Below are positions 6,438 to 9,202 of a stretch of 9,202 bases of DNA, piece after piece. Below the pieces are notes generated by a model that saw only the letters and a list, made by a program, of their open reading frames with translations, made no database searches and was not told the DNA's origin. This stretch comes from Nanohaloarchaea archaeon PL-Br10_U2g5 (lineage in GTDB: Archaea > Halobacteriota > Halobacteria > Halobacteriales > Haloferacaceae): contig LKMY01000054.1 in the NCBI GenBank assembly GCA_001564205.1, positions 1 through 9,202 of the forward strand. Reading direction: 5' to 3'. Position 1 is the first letter of the stretch. The number at the start of each line of letters is the position of its first letter. The translations under genes and the position numbers were made by a program.

Positions 6438-6611
6438 TTATTCAGCGACGTCCTCGTACACCTCGCCGGTCGTCTCGACGAGCCGGCCGATAGGGACGTT
6501 GATGCCGAGGTGGCTGCGGGCAAAGACGGCCACCGGGAACAGCGAGATACCGATTGCGACGGTCGCCTGGTGGAGCCCGAACAGGGTTGCCGAGCGGATG
6601 CGGTCAAACAT
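6438..6611 (-). CDS. Small 57-residue predicted membrane protein, unknown function
   Basis: A short frame from ATG at 6611 to TAA at 6438. The protein begins MFDRIRSATLFGLHQATVAI and ends GEVYEDVAE. Residues about 8-31 are hydrophobic (LFGLHQATVAIGISLFPVAV) and form one likely transmembrane helix, preceded by a basic start and followed by an acidic tail, the composition of a haloarchaeal membrane miniprotein. Codon third positions are GC-rich as in the neighbouring genes. A strong TATA element (TTTATATAC on the minus strand) lies 28 nt upstream, predicting a leader of only a few nucleotides. The next gene on the same strand is psmB, 242 nt further on with its own promoter, so a shared transcript is possible but not required. 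I do not recognise the family. The short length leaves some doubt, but promoter, start and codon use agree. Confidence 0.7.
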   Translation of the reverse strand: MFDRIRSATLFGLHQATVAIGISLFPVAVFARSHLGINVPIGRLVETTGEVYEDVAE

Positions 6612-6638
6612 GGGTCTTCGACTCTCTCCAACAGCGGG

Positions 6639-6650
6639 GTATATAAATAA
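6639..6650 (-). promoter_or_regulatory. TATA box of the 57-residue membrane protein gene
   Basis: The minus strand reads TTATTTATATAC, a very good haloarchaeal TATA box about 28 nt before the ATG at 6611. The element is AT-rich on both strands (plus strand GTATATAAATAA), so it could also fire rightward, but no supported gene starts at the right distance on the plus strand. Confidence 0.6.
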
Positions 6651-6906
6651 CTTCTGTTCAGGCCGTGGAACGAGAGTCGGTGCGGTCTAGCGATTCGGCA
6701 CTGTGACGAAACAGTCCCGAAGATTTCCGACGAGCGTCTGTGAGAAGGATATCAGCGGCGGATCTCACCCGGTTCATTTCCATAAGTTATGGGAATCCTT
6801 CGGGGATCGTGCGCCTCACGTTGGCGTCGTTTGACACGCGTTTCCGACCAGCGATCTCGCTCGCCTTCACGACCCACTCCGCCGAGTTGCTGGCGCGGAC
6901 CGAACA
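6651..6906. other. Intergenic stretch with no supported gene
   Basis: This lies between the TATA box of the 57-residue gene and the promoter of the glycosylase-like gene. The only structure noticed is a short palindrome, CCATAAGTTATGG at 6780-6792, possibly an operator half-site pair. Open frames here on both strands lack recognisable protein features. Confidence 0.5.
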
Positions 6907-6916
6907 GGCTATTACC
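6907..6916 (+). promoter_or_regulatory. TATA-box-like element of the UDG-family gene
   Basis: GGCTATTACC includes CTATTA, ending 24 nt before the GTG at 6939. The spacing fits a leaderless transcript beginning with GTG and supports that start over an upstream in-frame ATG at 6789. Confidence 0.5.
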
Positions 6917-6938
6917 GGGTCGTCGCCTACATCGGCGC

Positions 6939-7649
6939 GTGCAGAACGTCACGGACCAGACGCGTAATCCGTTCGGGATGCGACCGGACTGCCCGTCGTT
7001 CGTTCCCGGCTACGGCGACGCCAATGCCGACTTCCACGTCGTCGGTGACCACCCCGGTGTTCACGGTGGTCTCGACGCGGGCGTCCCGTTCACCGGTGAG
7101 CCGTGGTCGCCCGCCTTCTTTTCGGCCCTGACCGAGGCGGGGCTGATCGCGGGACTCCACGCCGACGCCGTGGCGGACGGGACAGCGCGTGAGCCCACCG
7201 AGAGGGACCACGGAGCCGCCGACGGCGACACCGAACCGATAGACCCGATCCGTACGAACCGGACCTACTTTTCGTACCTCCATATGTGTGCAGCCGACGG
7301 CACGCCGAGCGAGATGTCATACGACGACATGGAGCGCTTTTTCGACGCGGAGCTTCGCGCGATCGCCGCGCACGTGCTCTTACCGGTCGGCTCGCGAGCG
7401 ACCGATCACGTACTCCGTGAATACACCGCCCGAGCGTGGAAAACCGAGATCGATATGGAGGCACTCCACGCCGAGGAACTGCTCGGCTCCGGCTGGCTCG
7501 TCGTCCCGATAAAAGATCCGGCGACGTGGAACGAACGAGACGCCGAGCGGCTCGCGGAGTCGCTCCGTGAGCTCCGCTCAACTGACTTCCGCCGCGAAAG
7601 CGACCTCGGACGATTCATCGCAGGGAGCGACCCGTACCTCGTCAGGTGA
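6939..7649 (+). CDS. Uracil-DNA glycosylase superfamily protein, divergent
   Basis: A protein of 236 residues starting at GTG 6939. The N-terminal core matches the uracil-DNA glycosylase superfamily: VVGDHPGVHGG (residues 34-44) is motif 1, resembling GEAPG/GLAPG-type loops of families 4 and 5, followed by GVPFTGEPWSPAFFSALTEAGL as the pyrimidine-pocket region. Strand and helix elements TYFSYLHMC (109-117) and LLPVGSRATDHVL (147-159) continue the Rossmann-like fold. The usual second catalytic loop, HPS or HPA, is represented at best by VVPIKDP (188-194), so the canonical His is missing. Only two Cys (18 and 117) are present, so a four-Cys iron-sulfur cluster of family 4 type is not possible. 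An acidic linker at about 78-105 is a likely insertion. The likely role is removal of damaged bases from DNA, but activity is uncertain. A longer frame from ATG 6789 adds Arg/Ser-rich residues atypical for the organism and is rejected. Confidence 0.8.
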   Translation: MQNVTDQTRNPFGMRPDCPSFVPGYGDANADFHVVGDHPGVHGGLDAGVPFTGEPWSPAFFSALTEAGLIAGLHADAVADGTAREPTERDHGAADGDTEPIDPIRTNRTYFSYLHMCAADGTPSEMSYDDMERFFDAELRAIAAHVLLPVGSRATDHVLREYTARAWKTEIDMEALHAEELLGSGWLVVPIKDPATWNERDAERLAESLRELRSTDFRRESDLGRFIAGSDPYLVR

Positions 7650-7850
7650 TCGCTCTTTCGACTCGGTACCGTTCTTTCGACTCCTCATCATGCCTTCGTC
7701 TCAATCGATGTTTTCTCCGGGCGAATACATGTGGAATTTCCTCGCTCGTTCTCGTCTCTGATCGGAGCTTTCCAACCAAATCTGGCCGTTCGGTAGTCGA
7801 TCGTCAGTTAGACCGCGATCAGCGCAGCCATATTTGTCACTACTCCCCGA
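7650..7850. other. Gene-free, AT-richer stretch after the UDG-family gene
   Basis: No supported gene is visible. An 11-nt direct repeat TCTTTCGACTC occurs at 7654-7664 and 7673-7683. Base composition is visibly less GC-rich than in the flanking genes, as expected of non-coding haloarchaeal DNA. Confidence 0.5.
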
Positions 7851-7860
7851 ATTTTATACC
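7851..7860 (+). promoter_or_regulatory. TATA box upstream of the candidate structured RNA
   Basis: ATTTTATACC, preceded by CCCGA, fits the haloarchaeal BRE/TATA pattern. It predicts transcription start at about 7880-7885, exactly where the first perfect hairpin begins. No protein-coding start lies at a suitable distance downstream on this strand. Confidence 0.5.
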
Positions 7861-7881
7861 AGTACCCGCTATTCTTGAGTA

Positions 7882-7965
7882 GACGCCCGAACGATCGGGC
7901 GTCGGCCGTAGGACTGGTACTCCATACGGCGGCTTGGTCAGCTTCGGCCCTTACGGGCCGTTTTT
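7882..7965 (+). ncRNA. Candidate small structured RNA with three hairpins and a T5 end
   Basis: About 84 nt with three consecutive stem-loops. Hairpin 1 (7882-7903) has a perfect 9-bp stem GACGCCCGA/TCGGGCGTC around the loop ACGA. Hairpin 2 (7905-7930) pairs GCCGTA with TACGGC, extended by GGA/TCC with one bulged A. Hairpin 3 (7945-7960) pairs CGGCCC with GGGCCG around TTAC and is followed at once by TTTTT. A TATA box lies 23-31 nt before hairpin 1. It is not a tRNA or 5S rRNA and I see no C/D or H/ACA boxes. The 3' end lies 27 nt from the stop of the convergent asparagine-synthase-like gene, so it could be antisense to that gene's 3' UTR. Existence as a transcript is inferred. Confidence 0.45.
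7945..7965 (+). terminator. Hairpin plus T5 terminator-like element, plus strand
   Basis: A perfect 6-bp GC stem with the 4-nt loop TTAC is followed directly by five T residues. Archaeal termination depends mainly on the T-run; with the stem this would end rightward transcripts before they enter the convergent gene at 7992. On the minus strand the A-run precedes the hairpin, so it would not serve that gene. Confidence 0.5.
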
Positions 7966-7978
7966 CAGCGGCGGACGC

Positions 7979-7988
7979 GACGCCCGAA
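7979..7988. repeat. Second copy of GACGCCCGAA, shared with hairpin 1 of the RNA
   Basis: GACGCCCGAA occurs at 7882-7891 (5' arm of hairpin 1) and again at 7979-7988, just past the stop of the asparagine-synthase-like gene. The 3' arm of hairpin 1 could pair with either copy in a longer plus-strand transcript. Chance is possible for a 10-nt match in GC-rich DNA. Confidence 0.35.
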
Positions 7989-7991
7989 AGC

Positions 7992-9202
7992 TCACTTCTC
8001 GGACAGCAGCGCGTCGAGGTACTGCCCGACGTGATCGTCCATTCGACGCTTGAACCCGGCCTGCCGCGCGAGCCGATCGAGTTCGCGAGAGACGTACGTA
8101 CCGTACTGAACCGCCTTTTTGTCGGCCGTTCGAACCGATTCAGGGACGCTACCGGTTGCGGCTCGCCGGAGCGCGATCTTCCGTTTCCCGTCCGCTACGA
8201 GCAGCTCGCCCGGAAGCGCGAGCGCGGCCGCGACAATCCGGTCGTCGAGCAGCGGCGCGACCGGCTCGATGCCGGCGGCGCGGAGTGCGAGCACGTCGCG
8301 TTCGAGCTGATCGGGGAGCGTTCGAATCGTCTCAGTCCGTGCGCCGCGAACCGTCTCGGCGTCGACGCGATCGTCTTCAGCGGGGTTGACGACCTTGCTG
8401 TACCCACCGAACAGCTCGTCGGCACCCTGTCCGACGGCGAGCCGCGTTGCGCCGTCGGCCGCGGCCGCCTCTGCCGTGAGGTACAGCGGAACCGCGATCG
8501 CGACGTCCATCGGGTTCCGTCGACCAGTCGCTCGGGCCACCTCGCGGATCGCGCGGACGAGGTCGTCGTGGGTGATCTCGACAACGGACAGATCGGCTTT
8601 TCGACCCATCGCTTCGGCCGCTTCGCGAGCGGCGGCAACGTCGTGACAGCCCTCGAATCCAGCGACATAACAGGCGGAGTTCGGCACCGCGGCAGCGATG
8701 AGTCCGGAATCGACGCCGCCGGAGAAGGCGACCGCGAGCCCGCTATCGTCACCGTCGTCGATCGGTTCCCGCGCAACGCTGTCAGCCTCCTCCCTGATCT
8801 CTGAGAGCGCATCGTCGATCGCAGCATCGACGGCGGCCTGTCCGATCGCCGGCTCGACGGGGTCGTCGTCCGGAAGCGACCAGACGCCCCCGGCTCCGCT
8901 AACGCCGGTGCTGTCTGCGGAGACGACGGCACCCGCCGGTACCGGTTCGGGGTCGACGAGAGTCGATCGCTCGAAGCTCCAAGCGTCTCCCGCAGTCGGA
9001 TTCGGGGCCCCCCGCTCGACGAACAACGGCTGACGGCCGAGCACGTCGCGCACGAGGACCGGCTCGTCGTCGCTGCCGGCCCCCGGCGGACCGGCGAGGA
9101 GCCCGGCGAACCCGCGACCGCCGGGGAACGGGTTGCCATCGCGGAGCGCGGCGCGGACGCGGTCGGCTGACGCGCCGCGGAGATCGGCCGACGGACCGGA
9201 GG
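7992..9202 (-). CDS. Asparagine-synthase-like ATP-pyrophosphatase domain protein, N-terminus cut by window edge
   Basis: The frame is open from the right edge to TGA at 7992, giving 402 visible residues. A GTG at 9053 is not the true start: the 49 residues before it are stop-free and protein-like (LRGASADRVRAALRDGNPFP). EPVLVRDVLGRQPLFVE (about 46-62) matches the RDxxGxxPLy segment of the class II glutamine amidotransferase domain. The synthetase domain follows, with PP-loop AFSGGVDSGL (about 158-167), GQGADELFGGY (258-268) and a C-terminal APLLDDRIVAAAL region. This domain adenylates a carboxylate and amidates it. Only about 50 residues precede the RDVLGR segment within the window, so it is unclear whether a full glutaminase domain with Cys2 exists; haloarchaeal relatives with a shortened N-terminal part would need ammonia or another donor. 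The substrate need not be aspartate. Confidence 0.87.
   Translation of the reverse strand, partial: SGPSADLRGASADRVRAALRDGNPFPGGRGFAGLLAGPPGAGSDDEPVLVRDVLGRQPLFVERGAPNPTAGDAWSFERSTLVDPEPVPAGAVVSADSTGVSGAGGVWSLPDDDPVEPAIGQAAVDAAIDDALSEIREEADSVAREPIDDGDDSGLAVAFSGGVDSGLIAAAVPNSACYVAGFEGCHDVAAAREAAEAMGRKADLSVVEITHDDLVRAIREVARATGRRNPMDVAIAVPLYLTAEAAAADGATRLAVGQGADELFGGYSKVVNPAEDDRVDAETVRGARTETIRTLPDQLERDVLALRAAGIEPVAPLLDDRIVAAALALPGELLVADGKRKIALRRAATGSVPESVRTADKKAVQYGTYVSRELDRLARQAGFKRRMDDHVGQYLDALLSEK

Noticed and set aside
6789..6938. Upstream in-frame ATG adding 50 residues to the glycosylase-like protein
   Set aside because: The added part is Arg/Ser/Pro-rich and non-acidic, and a TATA-like element sits inside it at the right distance before GTG 6939.
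6740..6967. 75-codon plus-strand frame before the glycosylase-like gene
   Set aside because: Part of it has passable codon use, but it overlaps the start and promoter of the glycosylase-like gene and its product shows no recognisable feature.
7882..7965. tRNA or C/D, H/ACA guide RNA identity for the structured region
   Set aside because: There is no T-loop consensus, no cloverleaf, no C or D box pair and no ACA at the 3' end, so only an unclassified RNA can be proposed.
7875..8804. 309-codon plus-strand frame over the structured RNA and the asparagine-synthase-like gene
   Set aside because: It is antisense to a gene with strong motifs (SGGVDS, GQGADELFGGY), and its translation has no domain character.
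1..9202. CRISPR arrays, insertion sequences, att sites or integrase signatures
   Set aside because: No regularly spaced repeat array, transposase-like protein, terminal inverted repeat or tRNA-associated duplication was found in the window.

Overview
The window looks like chromosomal DNA of a halophilic archaeon (class Halobacteria). It is GC-rich, its proteins are acidic, and almost every gene has a TATA-like element 24-30 nt before its start codon, the layout of leaderless haloarchaeal transcripts. Several families are haloarchaeal signatures: a Bat-type regulator with C-terminal HTH_10, a Brp-type retinal synthesis protein, a haloarchaeal archaetidylserine synthase, and a proteasome beta subunit with a 49-residue propeptide. 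A Halorubrum-like member of Haloferacales is plausible but not proven by the sequence.

Layout. The left end (1-746, minus) holds the first 248 residues of an SPFH/band-7 membrane protein that runs off the window. Next come two minus-strand genes 20 nt apart: a Bat-like multidomain regulator (1329-3341) and, downstream, a small SRPBCC/START-like protein (868-1308). Divergent from bat is a Brp/Blh-family membrane protein (3492-4532), with both promoters and an inverted repeat between them. pssA, for archaetidylserine synthase, follows on the plus strand (4614-5375). It converges on psmB, the proteasome beta subunit (5464-6195, minus). Upstream of psmB is an unannotated 57-residue membrane miniprotein (6438-6611, minus), with a 22-bp-period tandem repeat between the two. 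An atypical uracil-DNA glycosylase-family protein (6939-7649, plus) comes next. A 342-nt gap then carries what looks like a small structured RNA (7882-7965) with its own TATA box, three hairpins and a T5 end. The right end (7992-9202, minus) is an asparagine-synthase-like protein whose start lies outside the window.

How the parts fit. bat and brp are the regulator and retinal-synthesis partners of the bacteriorhodopsin system, but no opsin gene is visible. Both show substitutions at normally functional positions. The Bat receiver has Glu in place of the phosphoacceptor Asp. Its LOV-type PAS keeps the flavin-contact residues but has Pro in place of the photoactive Cys. The Brp-like protein has Tyr and Gln where characterised Blh enzymes have two iron-binding His. 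The other genes are mostly housekeeping (proteolysis, lipid head groups, DNA repair, amidotransfer) and look independently transcribed.

The most promising undescribed items are the structured RNA at 7882-7965, the Cys-less LOV Bat paired with a His-depleted Brp, and the tandem promoter-like repeats upstream of psmB.
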